Part shown: positions 6,476-14,067 of the stretch, one piece after another
Layout of the letters: each line of letters starts with the position of its first letter
Position numbering within the stretch: position 1 is the stretch's first letter
DNA from: an uncultured Clostridia bacterium
GTDB lineage: Bacteria; Bacillota; Clostridia; Christensenellales; Borkfalkiaceae
DNA length: 27,346 nucleotides
Direction: 5' to 3'
Assembly (NCBI GenBank): GCA_934247225.1
Contig: CAKQJE010000029.1
Span: forward strand, 1-27,346
Notes under the pieces: model-generated
The model's input: the letters and a program-made list of their open reading frames with translations, nothing else
What the model was told of the DNA's origin: nothing
The model's database searches: none
Made by a program: the position numbers and the translations under genes

Positions 6476-8333
6476 GATTTCTGCACGTGTTGATAAACAC
6501 GATAAGCTCGCCTATCGACGCGCCGCAAGCGGCGATCAGCATCGAATATCTGTAACCGACGGTGAGCGAAAGAATGACGCCCAAAGCAAGGAAAAACAAC
6601 TTGAAAACAAGCCATAAAATCTTATTTTGTTTAAGAATTTTCGCATTTCTCCTTGCGATTTTAATCATTTTCGGAACAAGTTTAATATCCGAATTTTCGA
6701 CAAAAATTTGCCCCGCGCCGTCTGCCCTGCCAACACCGAACGCAATAGCGCGTTTTGCTTTTTTCAACGTTTTTTCATGAGCAAAAGCATTGCCGGCATA
6801 ATAACAGCCCTCAGCGTTAACTTTTTCGGCTTTATAATCCGAAGACGCACCCGAAATCGCTCCTGCAAAACCTATTTCTTCATTTAACGCTTTTATGTTT
6901 TGCAAAGAATCGGAACTTATCAATTCGCTTTGAACGGAGAGATCTTCCCTAAGCTCGGCAACAGCTCCGTACGCGTCTTCTTTTATAGTGAAATCAAGGT
7001 AAATCTTACCGACAAGTTTACGATTTTCCGCGACGTATACAATCGTGCCGCTTTCTTCGTCAACGGATATTCCGTATTTTTTAAGCAATTTTTCGCTTCC
7101 GATAACAACGTTTTTTCCTTCGAATTCGGAAACAACGCCCTTACCCTCTATAAATTCCATTTTTTCGGCAACAACTTTTTCGCCGTCCGCAAAATATTCC
7201 GTAAGAGTTTTCGCGATCGGGTTAAGCAAACCGCTTTCCGCCGAAAGAACGTATTTTGCAAGTAATTTTTCGTCGGCGGATTCGACTTTTACGACTTTGC
7301 CGTTTTCGTTTGTTACTACTCCCGATTTATCAAAGAAAATCTTTTTGGCGTTCGCGAGATCGTCAAACGACTTATCGTCATAAATTTTAATACCCTTAAC
7401 AGCGGCGTTCACGCGGGAAAATACATAATTCTTCGCTATCGAGCGCGAAAGATACCCTATCAGACCGAACGAAATAACACCCACGCCGACGCATAACCAT
7501 TTTTGAGTAAGGGTTGACCAATACTGCTTAATATTGAAAAGCGGCGGAACAAAGGTTACGACAATCGCTACGGCAAGCAAAATCATATCGTAAATAAACA
7601 TTTTTCTGTCATCGATTGCCGTTTTCGCATTGTATGATTTTATATCGTCTTCTGAAAAACCGAGTTCTTCGAGCTTGATGGAAACGTTTCCGAAAACCGA
7701 ATACAGACAAGACATAAGCGAATACGCAAAAATCAATACGCATCCGAACAGCCTGAAACCGAAATACAACGCTATGAACGACGATACCAAAATCATAACT
7801 TTTTCGCCCGGATATCTCTTCTCGGCAATATCGGAAATAAGCGAATATAAGGTTTCATAGCCCGCCAAAGCGTAGCCGAACATATATATCCACATCGACG
7901 CCTTAGAGCTGCTTTTCTCGAAAACAAATCCGAGAACCATTAAAACCGCGGACAAAGAAAGAATTACAATATTTTCGATTTTTTCTTCTTTCTTTTCCTT
8001 TTTTGCTTTGACCGTTTTATCCTCGACCTCTTCGTCTTTGTCGGTTTCCGCCGTTAATTCTTCTTCCGTTTCGTTATCGTTACGTTTGATTTCCTCGTTG
8101 AAAACAAGGTCAATATTTGCTTCGTCGAGAACCGCCATTAAAGAACTGAAAATCTCATAATCGCCGACAGACTCGGGGATAATGTAAACAAGCGAAGAAT
8201 CTTCGTCGTCAAACTTTGCGTCCAGAATTCCGCTGATATTTTTTATTTTTTCCAACGCGTCATTCAAAACGCTTTTTTCGATCAACTCGTATTGCTTAAT
8301 TTTATAACGTATCGTTTTAACTTCGTTCGCCAT
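6459..8333 (-). CDS. Degenerate P1B-ATPase-like membrane protein lacking most catalytic motifs
   Basis: The 624-residue protein aligns by eye with heavy-metal (P1B) ATPases but has lost their machinery. Residues 1-80 resemble a metal-binding (HMA) fold without CxxC. A charged linker (83-120) leads to four hydrophobic segments (about 121-212), and then only about 35 residues precede the next membrane pair (247-265, 279-297). The actuator domain with TGES should lie there and is missing. The CPC metal site is absent. The phosphorylation loop is FFDKSGVVTNENG (333-345) instead of DKTGTLT, so Asp335 is kept. The N-domain His-Pro has become Asn-Pro (371-372) and GDGxNDxPAL is unrecognisable. The C-terminal helices after KMIKIARRNAKILKQN look normal. 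The frame is intact, which argues for a retained non-pumping role. AAGGAG seven bases before 8333 fixes the start. It probably shares a transcript with the upstream aminopeptidase. Confidence 0.75.
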   Translation of the reverse strand: MANEVKTIRYKIKQYELIEKSVLNDALEKIKNISGILDAKFDDEDSSLVYIIPESVGDYEIFSSLMAVLDEANIDLVFNEEIKRNDNETEEELTAETDKDEEVEDKTVKAKKEKKEEKIENIVILSLSAVLMVLGFVFEKSSSKASMWIYMFGYALAGYETLYSLISDIAEKRYPGEKVMILVSSFIALYFGFRLFGCVLIFAYSLMSCLYSVFGNVSIKLEELGFSEDDIKSYNAKTAIDDRKMFIYDMILLAVAIVVTFVPPLFNIKQYWSTLTQKWLCVGVGVISFGLIGYLSRSIAKNYVFSRVNAAVKGIKIYDDKSFDDLANAKKIFFDKSGVVTNENGKVVKVESADEKLLAKYVLSAESGLLNPIAKTLTEYFADGEKVVAEKMEFIEGKGVVSEFEGKNVVIGSEKLLKKYGISVDEESGTIVYVAENRKLVGKIYLDFTIKEDAYGAVAELREDLSVQSELISSDSLQNIKALNEEIGFAGAISGASSDYKAEKVNAEGCYYAGNAFAHEKTLKKAKRAIAFGVGRADGAGQIFVENSDIKLVPKMIKIARRNAKILKQNKILWLVFKLFFLALGVILSLTVGYRYSMLIAACGASIGELIVFINTCRNLTEAV

Positions 8334-8376
8334 AAAAACACTCCTTATATTTATTAACAAATAATATCGATAACCC

Positions 8377-8427
8377 GCTCGGTTAAATACCCCGTTCGGT
8401 TAAATGATCTGCTCGGTTAAATAACCC
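8377..8427. repeat. Three tandem 17 bp units at a gene end
   Basis: Units begin at 8377, 8394 and 8411, each reading G(C/T)TCGGTTAAAT plus five variable bases. The third contains the stop codon of the M29 peptidase gene, so the other two look like duplications of that gene's 3' end into the 83 bp gap before the next gene. Confidence 0.85.
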
Positions 8428-9649
8428 ATTCGCCGTTTACGAAAACGTCGAAAATCTTTCCGTCTTCGGTTTCACATTTTATGGATAAATCTTTTGCCCC
8501 GACCATAAAATCGACATGTTCCAAAGAGGTATTCAGCCCCGCCGCGCGAAGTTGATCTTCGTTCATATCGCCGCCGTCTTTGACGCAATTCGGATAAGAA
8601 TTTCCGATTGCGAAATGGCAGCTTGCGTTTTCGTCGAAAAGAGTTTCATAAAACAGCACGTTCTGCTTTCTTACGGGCGAATTATATCCTACAAGCGCGA
8701 TCTCTCCGAGATAGTGCGAACCATCGTCGGTCTCGATAATGTCTTTCAGGATTTCCATACCCTTTTCGGCATAATAATCGACAATTTTGCCATTTTTGAA
8801 CATTATCCAAAAGTTATCAATTATTTTACCATTTGAGCATAACGGCATTGTAGATACCAATTTCCCGTTCGCAGTGAGCCTGTCGGGAGAGGAAAACACT
8901 TCTTCCGTAGGCAGATTTGCCGTGAAAGGCACACCGTCAAGCGCGCCGAGTTCCGCTCCCCCGCAAAAGATATAATCTTTCGGCATGCCGACCGTAAAAT
9001 CGGTTCCCGAAGAGCTTTTATATATAAATTTCTTTATTTTCGCGTTATTCAATATCTCGCAACGCCTTTGAAGATTTCGCTGATGTTCGTCCCACGCGTC
9101 GATAAAAGAAGGAGCGTCTAATCTTACGCAGGAAGCGACAGCATGCCAGAGCTTTTTAAGCGCAACCGAAGGCGTTTCGTTCGGATATACTTTCTTCGCC
9201 CAAGCTTTATTAGGATACGCGCCAAGCGCCCATCTGATTTTGTTTGAACTCGTATATTCGAAAAACTTCAAGAAAGCTTTATTTCTCGCCCTTCTCGAAG
9301 CGGAAAGTTTTTTCGGCGAAATATTTTTCATTGCTTCGGGATCGTCGGAAGCGATCGCTATATAGCAAATCTTTTCTTCGATAAAAGCTTCTCTTTGCGC
9401 TTTTGCCCAATCCGGAACGACGGAAAGACTTTTTTCCGTTCTGTATTTCAATCCGAGTCTGGAAACTTCCTGATCGTTCCACAAAACCTCGACTTCTCTC
9501 GCGCCGTGTTTATAAGCGGATTTTACAATCGCTCTTACAAGATCGGCGGCAAGAACAGGTGCGGAAACGACAAGTTTTTCTTTTTTTTGCAAATTTACGC
9601 CGACTTTAACAAGCAATTCGGCGTAATCGTTGATAATTTTCTTCGTCAT
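8417..9649 (-). CDS. M29 family metallo-aminopeptidase
   Basis: M29 enzymes are cytoplasmic dinuclear-metal aminopeptidases with broad specificity. Family marks are FTANLPTEEVFSSPD (first metal Glu), YLGEIALVGYNSP (second Glu), LFYETLFDENASCHFAIG (catalytic Tyr and a metal His), the NEDQLRAAG segment, and HVDFMVG near the end (His and Asp ligands). I start at the ATG at 9649 (MTKKIINDYAELLVKVGVNL), with GGAG six bases upstream. This gives 410 residues, the normal family length. A strong promoter lies at 9686-9714. Its stop codon sits inside a 17 bp tandem repeat, and the P1B-like gene follows 83 bp later without a terminator. Confidence 0.93.
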   Translation of the reverse strand: MTKKIINDYAELLVKVGVNLQKKEKLVVSAPVLAADLVRAIVKSAYKHGAREVEVLWNDQEVSRLGLKYRTEKSLSVVPDWAKAQREAFIEEKICYIAIASDDPEAMKNISPKKLSASRRARNKAFLKFFEYTSSNKIRWALGAYPNKAWAKKVYPNETPSVALKKLWHAVASCVRLDAPSFIDAWDEHQRNLQRRCEILNNAKIKKFIYKSSSGTDFTVGMPKDYIFCGGAELGALDGVPFTANLPTEEVFSSPDRLTANGKLVSTMPLCSNGKIIDNFWIMFKNGKIVDYYAEKGMEILKDIIETDDGSHYLGEIALVGYNSPVRKQNVLFYETLFDENASCHFAIGNSYPNCVKDGGDMNEDQLRAAGLNTSLEHVDFMVGAKDLSIKCETEDGKIFDVFVNGEWVI

Positions 9650-9685
9650 ATTTTTCTCCGCGACAGATAAATCTATACAAATCAA

Positions 9686-9714
9686 ATTTTACCAAAAAAA
9701 GGTTTTTTTGTCAA
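9686..9714 (-). promoter_or_regulatory. Predicted promoter of the M29 peptidase unit
   Basis: TTGACA (9714-9709), 17 bp spacer, TAAAAT (9691-9686) on the minus strand, about 30 bp before the gene's Shine-Dalgarno site. Confidence 0.75.
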
Positions 9715-9760
9715 TAATATAACCGATTATTAACCACAAACGGATATAATATATGCCGAA

Positions 9761-9796
9761 AATAAAAAAGATCGGAATATTTCCACTCCGACCTTT
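9761..9796 (-). terminator. Terminator of the small lipoprotein gene
   Basis: On the minus strand AAAGGTCGGA pairs with TCCGATCTTT (one G-U pair) around a 10-base loop and runs into a U-tract. It lies 36 bp past the lipoprotein stop and insulates the M29 promoter. Confidence 0.8.
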
Positions 9797-9831
9797 GATA
9801 TTTATTAAAAATTATCTTGATTTATTAAAAT

Positions 9832-10368
9832 TTATCTCGAAATGCCGATATACAATTCGAAATCATCAAAATCACCGACATAAACGTGAACGACGACCAC
9901 GACCATTTTGCAATCTTCAAGCGAAGACGTATCGAGCGTAAGTTTATGATTTAAGCCGTCAACCTCTTTTTTTGTTACGATATTTTGATTTATTTCGACG
10001 TACGAGTCGTCGATTTCATTAAAATCAGCTTCGCTGTTTACAGTCAGAACGTTACTGAAAACAATCGAAGCAACGTCTTCATAAGGCGTGACGGTTATTT
10101 CAAGCAAATCTGCGGTTGTCTCGTTGATTTTACTTGCCGCCATCGTCGCCAACGTTCCGAAAGACAAAGCGTATTCCTTCCCGTTAAACGGATACTCTCC
10201 GAACGTCGCGATTTTATTATTGATAGTAACGCCCACCCTGTATTCTATTATTGCCGAAACCGAGGGGTCGTCATCGGAAGCGGACGACTTTCCCGAATTA
10301 CCGCCGCACCCTGCCGCAAAAACAAAAATTAAAGATAAAACAAGTAAAAAAATATTTCTTTTTTTCAC
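9832..10368 (-). CDS. Small predicted lipoprotein of unknown function
   Basis: The 178-residue protein starts MKKRNIFLLVLSLIFVFAAG followed by Cys21, a lipoprotein signal peptide, then a Gly/Ser/Asp-rich tether. The rest alternates polar and hydrophobic residues, including a run VVVVVHVYV near the C-terminus, and looks like a secreted beta-rich domain. I recognise no family. The start is GTG at 10368, supported by AGGAGG seven to eight bases upstream. It has its own promoter and terminator, so it is transcribed alone, divergently from the CtpE-like ATPase. A functional link to that ATPase is possible but unsupported. Confidence 0.8.
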   Translation of the reverse strand: MKKRNIFLLVLSLIFVFAAGCGGNSGKSSASDDDPSVSAIIEYRVGVTINNKIATFGEYPFNGKEYALSFGTLATMAASKINETTADLLEITVTPYEDVASIVFSNVLTVNSEADFNEIDDSYVEINQNIVTKKEVDGLNHKLTLDTSSLEDCKMVVVVVHVYVGDFDDFELYIGISR

Positions 10369-10415
10369 GATTTCGCCTCCTGTCGGATTTTTAAACGGCT
10401 ATTTAGCTTATTTGT

Positions 10416-10443
10416 ATTATACCATATAATAAGTTTTTGTCAA
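10416..10443 (-). promoter_or_regulatory. Predicted promoter of the small lipoprotein gene
   Basis: TTGACA (10443-10438), 16 bp spacer, TATAAT (10421-10416) on the minus strand: near consensus. The leader is about 45 bases. Confidence 0.78.
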
Positions 10444-10492
10444 TATCGTTTGCCAAAATAATTGAAAAATTTAACAACGGTATATTTTTTGT

Positions 10493-10520
10493 TTGAAAAA
10501 TTCTATAAATATGATATAAT
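10493..10520 (+). promoter_or_regulatory. Predicted promoter of the CtpE-like ATPase
   Basis: TTGAAA (10493-10498), 16 bp spacer, TATAAT (10515-10520). The leader of about 78 bases (10527-10604) is relatively GC-rich in its second half. I could not match it to a known riboswitch. Confidence 0.65.
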
Positions 10521-10604
10521 GATTATAATTATATATATGTTGTTCAGCCACAGGCAGTTGCGTTAAAACCCGCCAAAACGCCCGTGATAGACATAAAGGA
10601 TAAA

Positions 10605-13193
10605 ATGGATAACGAAAATAAAGATAAAATCACCGACAATATTGCCGACAGCTATATTGACGGATATATAAAACCGCATCTTAAACGAACAAAAAAGAAG
10701 CGAACGAAAGGAAACGTCGACGACGACCGATTTGCTCCCGATATCGACATGGGATTAACGGGCAATCAGGTTGCGTTAAGAACCGCCCAGGGACTAACGA
10801 ACGAAAAAGGCAAAACGTACTCCAAAACCATTCTGAGTATAATAACCTCTAACCTTTTTACGTTTTTCAACCTGCTTTGCGTACTGTGCGTTGTCGCGCT
10901 TATCGTAGCGCGTGAAAAAAACATTTCGAACTATTTCTTCGTTATAGTTTACGCATTGAACCTTATTATCGGTATTTCTCAGGAAATACGAGCTAAGTTT
11001 TCAATCGAAAAACTTTCGATTTTAAACCAACCTACAACAAATGCCATTCGTAACGGAAAACTCGTTAAAATCCCCGTTACGGACGTTGTTTTGGACGACG
11101 TTATAAAACTCTCCGTCGGCGATCAGATCTGCATCGACGGCACGATTTTAAAAGGCTACCTCGAAGTAAACGAATCTATGCTTACGGGCGAATCGATACC
11201 CGTTAAGAAGGGCGTGGGCGATAAGCTTTTATCGGGAAGCTACGTTGTGGGAGGAAACGCGTTCGTTGTGGCAGATAAAGTCGGCGAAAGCAGATATATA
11301 CAACAACTTTCCGCAAAAGCCAAAAAATTCCAGAGTCCGCACAGCGAGCTAATGATTACCCTCAATTGGATAATCAAAATCATCGGTATTTTGATTGTTC
11401 CGATAAGCGCGGGTTCACTTTACACCAACTATAAAGCCATCGTCGAGGGCGCAAACCCCACGTTTATCGCGAACGGAGTGCTTACCCCCGAGGGTATCGT
11501 TCAGATGGTCAGCAGTACGACGTCTGTCGTTATAGGTATGATTCCTTCGGGAATGTTGCTGCTGACTACTCTCGCCCTTGCCGTAGGCGTTATAAGGCTT
11601 GCAAACAGGCACACGTCGGTACAGGATATGTATTCGCTCGAAATGCTCGCGAGAGTCGACGTGCTTTGTCTCGATAAAACGGGAACGATAACGGACGGCA
11701 GAATGCAGGTTACCGATTACGTGCTTTTCGATCCGTCATACGAATATACGATTAACGATATCATAGCTTCCATGCAAAATGCTCTCGGCGACAACAACGC
11801 GACCGCAAGAGCTTTGAAAAATAAATTCGGAAGCTCGCCGAAGCTCATAACAAAACGCACGATTCCGTTTTCATCCGAAAGAAAATACTCTGCCGTTACG
11901 TTTTTAAGCGGCGGAAAAGAGCTCGGAACGTTCGTTCTCGGCGCAGCGGAATTCATATTCGCAAATAAAGAACTGAACGAAAACGTGATAAAGCAAATCG
12001 AGCACTTCACGGCAACGGGACAAAGAGTTCTGATGCTTGCAAGATCGGACAAATCAATCGAAAGCGATCATATCCCCGACGATTTAACGCCGTTTGCGCT
12101 TATTATGCTCAGCGACAACGTCAGAAAGGACGCAATCAAAACTATCGAGTGGTTTAAAAAGAATTCCGTTGCGATAAAGGTTATCTCTGGAGATAACCCC
12201 CTGACTGTTTCGGAAGTCGCAAAAAGAGCCGGAATAGAAGGCGCCGATAAATTCGTTTCCCTGGAAGGAATGACCAAAACCGAAGTTATTAACGTTGCGA
12301 CGAAATACAACGTTTTCGGAAGAGTTACGCCCGAACAGAAAGCCTTGCTTATAAAAACGATAAAATCGAGCGGTCATACCGTTGCGATGACGGGCGACGG
12401 CGTAAACGATATTCTCGCAATGAAAGAAGCCGATTGTTCTATAACGGTTGCAACCGGAAGCGACGCGACGAAAAACATCGCGCATATCGTGCTTATGGAT
12501 AACAACTTCAACTCTATTCCGCACGTCGTTGCGGAAGGTCGAAGGGTTATAAACAACATCGAAAAATCGTCGTCATTGTTCCTTATGAAAACAATATTCA
12601 CGATGGTTCTTGCGATAATATCCATAATCGGCGGAAACCTCTTCCCGTTCAGAAGCAATATGATGACCCTTCTCGAGCTTCTCGTTATCGGTCTCGGCTC
12701 GTTCGCTCTTTCGATGCAGCCAAATACAAACAAGGTAAACGGACGATTTATCGGATATCTCGTATCTCACGCACTGCCGGGAGCATGTATACTTCTGTTT
12801 AACGTTCTTGCATTCCAGGTTATCAGAAGAATCGGTATCGACTTCAACGAGCTCACGCCGAAAATGTACGATACGCTGCTCGTTGCCGCGTTGACGTTCG
12901 GCGGAATATCGTATTTCAACGTTATTTGTAAACCATACAACGCTTACCGTGGAGTCGTTATGACGATTGTTGTCCTCTGTTCGGTAGGAATGATGGTTTT
13001 CCTTATGCCGATGCTTTTCAGGCTTCCGAACCTACTTACGGGGTTCAGACAAGGCAATTGGAAATTCATCGCGATACTTATCTGTCTTATTCAGTTCGAT
13101 TCGATTTTGGGTAAAGCGATGACGTTCTGCTTCGAAGCGATAAACAGCTTCCTCGCAAAGAATCACGTAACGATTTTATCCCCTCTGGACTAA
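10605..13193 (+). CDS. CtpE-like cation-translocating P-type ATPase
   Basis: This is a complete P-type ATPase of 862 residues. It has TGES (194-197) in the actuator domain, the phosphorylation motif LCLDKTGTITDG (355-365) and GDGVND (597-602) in the hinge. No N-terminal metal-binding domain is present. The membrane-4 motif reads GMIPSGM rather than the PEGL/CPC of Ca2+ or heavy-metal pumps. The C-terminal half contains FALSMQPN. That pattern resembles the CtpE branch (HAD-IC family), members of which have been linked to Ca2+ uptake; the ion here is inference only. The ATG at 10605 has AAGGA four bases upstream. An in-frame GTG at 10584 lacks such a site. It is monocistronic, with its own promoter and a strong terminator. 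Confidence 0.88.
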   Translation: MDNENKDKITDNIADSYIDGYIKPHLKRTKKKRTKGNVDDDRFAPDIDMGLTGNQVALRTAQGLTNEKGKTYSKTILSIITSNLFTFFNLLCVLCVVALIVAREKNISNYFFVIVYALNLIIGISQEIRAKFSIEKLSILNQPTTNAIRNGKLVKIPVTDVVLDDVIKLSVGDQICIDGTILKGYLEVNESMLTGESIPVKKGVGDKLLSGSYVVGGNAFVVADKVGESRYIQQLSAKAKKFQSPHSELMITLNWIIKIIGILIVPISAGSLYTNYKAIVEGANPTFIANGVLTPEGIVQMVSSTTSVVIGMIPSGMLLLTTLALAVGVIRLANRHTSVQDMYSLEMLARVDVLCLDKTGTITDGRMQVTDYVLFDPSYEYTINDIIASMQNALGDNNATARALKNKFGSSPKLITKRTIPFSSERKYSAVTFLSGGKELGTFVLGAAEFIFANKELNENVIKQIEHFTATGQRVLMLARSDKSIESDHIPDDLTPFALIMLSDNVRKDAIKTIEWFKKNSVAIKVISGDNPLTVSEVAKRAGIEGADKFVSLEGMTKTEVINVATKYNVFGRVTPEQKALLIKTIKSSGHTVAMTGDGVNDILAMKEADCSITVATGSDATKNIAHIVLMDNNFNSIPHVVAEGRRVINNIEKSSSLFLMKTIFTMVLAIISIIGGNLFPFRSNMMTLLELLVIGLGSFALSMQPNTNKVNGRFIGYLVSHALPGACILLFNVLAFQVIRRIGIDFNELTPKMYDTLLVAALTFGGISYFNVICKPYNAYRGVVMTIVVLCSVGMMVFLMPMLFRLPNLLTGFRQGNWKFIAILICLIQFDSILGKAMTFCFEAINSFLAKNHVTILSPLD

Positions 13194-13236
13194 ATTTCAT
13201 AACAAATATAATCGGTCAACGGTATTATCCGGTAGC

Positions 13237-13272
13237 AAAAGCCACCCGACTTTTACGGTCGGGTGGCTTTTT
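13237..13272. terminator. Strong bidirectional terminator
   Basis: AAAAGCCACCCGAC (13237-13250) pairs perfectly with GTCGGGTGGCTTTT (13258-13271) around a 7-base loop, with T- and A-runs on the two sides. It serves both the ATPase (+) and the convergent acetyltransferase (-). Confidence 0.92.
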
Positions 13273-13299
13273 AGTAACAGCGGTTCGATCATTGGGGAT

Positions 13300-13782
13300 T
13301 TATCGAGTTAATTTCATCCTGATTTCTGCTGCATTGATTTTTGAACTTATCGATTCTTCCCCGGTAGGGACGAATCCGTGTTTTTCATAAAACCGGATAG
13401 CACGCTTATTGTCTTTCAAAACCCATAGACAAATTTCCGGATAAAGAGATAGCTCATTTAAGCCTGCTTGAAGCAATTTTAGCCCCACACCAGTTCCATA
13501 GTATTCCGAAAGGATATATAATGCAAATATTTCGCCGACATCGGGAAATTCCTCTCCCCGATTGCCATAGCCGACAAAGCCAACTACCGTATTTCCGTCC
13601 AATGCAACAATCAAACCATCTCGCCAGCTGAACGCCATGCTTTCGCATTTCTCATAAGTTAATTTGTCGAGATATTCCCGACTGACAATGTCAGGATATG
13701 CCTCGTGCCAAGCTTTCCAGTGAACAAATGCTTTCCCTTTGATTTCTTCGTCTGTTTCCATTTTTTTTATGATTATGCGCAT
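13300..13782 (-). CDS. GNAT family N-acetyltransferase
   Basis: A 160-residue acetyltransferase using acetyl-CoA. The central beta-strand and pyrophosphate loop read EIFALYILSEYYGTGVG (the R/Q-x-x-G-x-G/A loop appears as YYGTGVG), then LKLLQAGLNEL. The last conserved block is WVLKDNKRAIRFYEKHGF. The N-terminus (KAWHEAYPDIVSREYLDKLT) is typical of the RimI-like subgroup that acts on small molecules or proteins; the substrate cannot be read from sequence. GGAGG sits seven bases before the ATG at 13782. It is a single-gene unit with its own promoter (13818-13846), sharing the downstream terminator with the convergent ATPase. Confidence 0.92.
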   Translation of the reverse strand: MRIIIKKMETDEEIKGKAFVHWKAWHEAYPDIVSREYLDKLTYEKCESMAFSWRDGLIVALDGNTVVGFVGYGNRGEEFPDVGEIFALYILSEYYGTGVGLKLLQAGLNELSLYPEICLWVLKDNKRAIRFYEKHGFVPTGEESISSKINAAEIRMKLTR

Positions 13783-13817
13783 TTTGTTCCTCCGTAAATC
13801 TTGATTTATCGGTTTTT

Positions 13818-13846
13818 ATTATATTATAAATCCTCCCGTTTTTCAA
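13818..13846 (-). promoter_or_regulatory. Predicted promoter of the GNAT gene
   Basis: TTGAAA (13846-13841), 17 bp spacer, TATAAT (13823-13818) on the minus strand. The remaining gap from 13847 to 13945 shows nothing further. Confidence 0.72.
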
Positions 13847-13945
13847 TCGCTTTCGCTCACATTGTAAATGTCTGAAAAAATCATTTACGTATTATATAAA
13901 ACATCCCTTAATTATGTAACGGATTTTTTTAATAAAAACAAATTA

Positions 13946-13987
13946 TTAAAAATGCGCCTTGAAAAGCATATACTTTAAAAGACGCAT
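13946..13987 (-). terminator. Probable terminator of the long operon
   Basis: On the minus strand ATGCGTCTT (13987-13979) pairs with AAGGCGCAT (13960-13952), with one G-U pair. An inner AAAG/CTTT stem sits in the loop, and the structure ends in TTTTTAAT. It lies 80 bp beyond the ispH-rpsA stop codon. Between it and the stop I see nothing. Confidence 0.65.
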
Positions 13988-14067
13988 AATATTAACTGAC
14001 TATTTTAACCGAAGTCGATATCAACCTCTCAAACAGAGCAGAACACAACCCGGTTTACGAAAAGAAA

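Noticed and set aside
10527..10604. A metal riboswitch in the leader of the CtpE-like ATPase
   Set aside because: The context is tempting, but I could not lay out the conserved core of a Mn2+ (yybP-ykoY), Mg2+ or Ni/Co class. A covariance-model search of this interval would decide.
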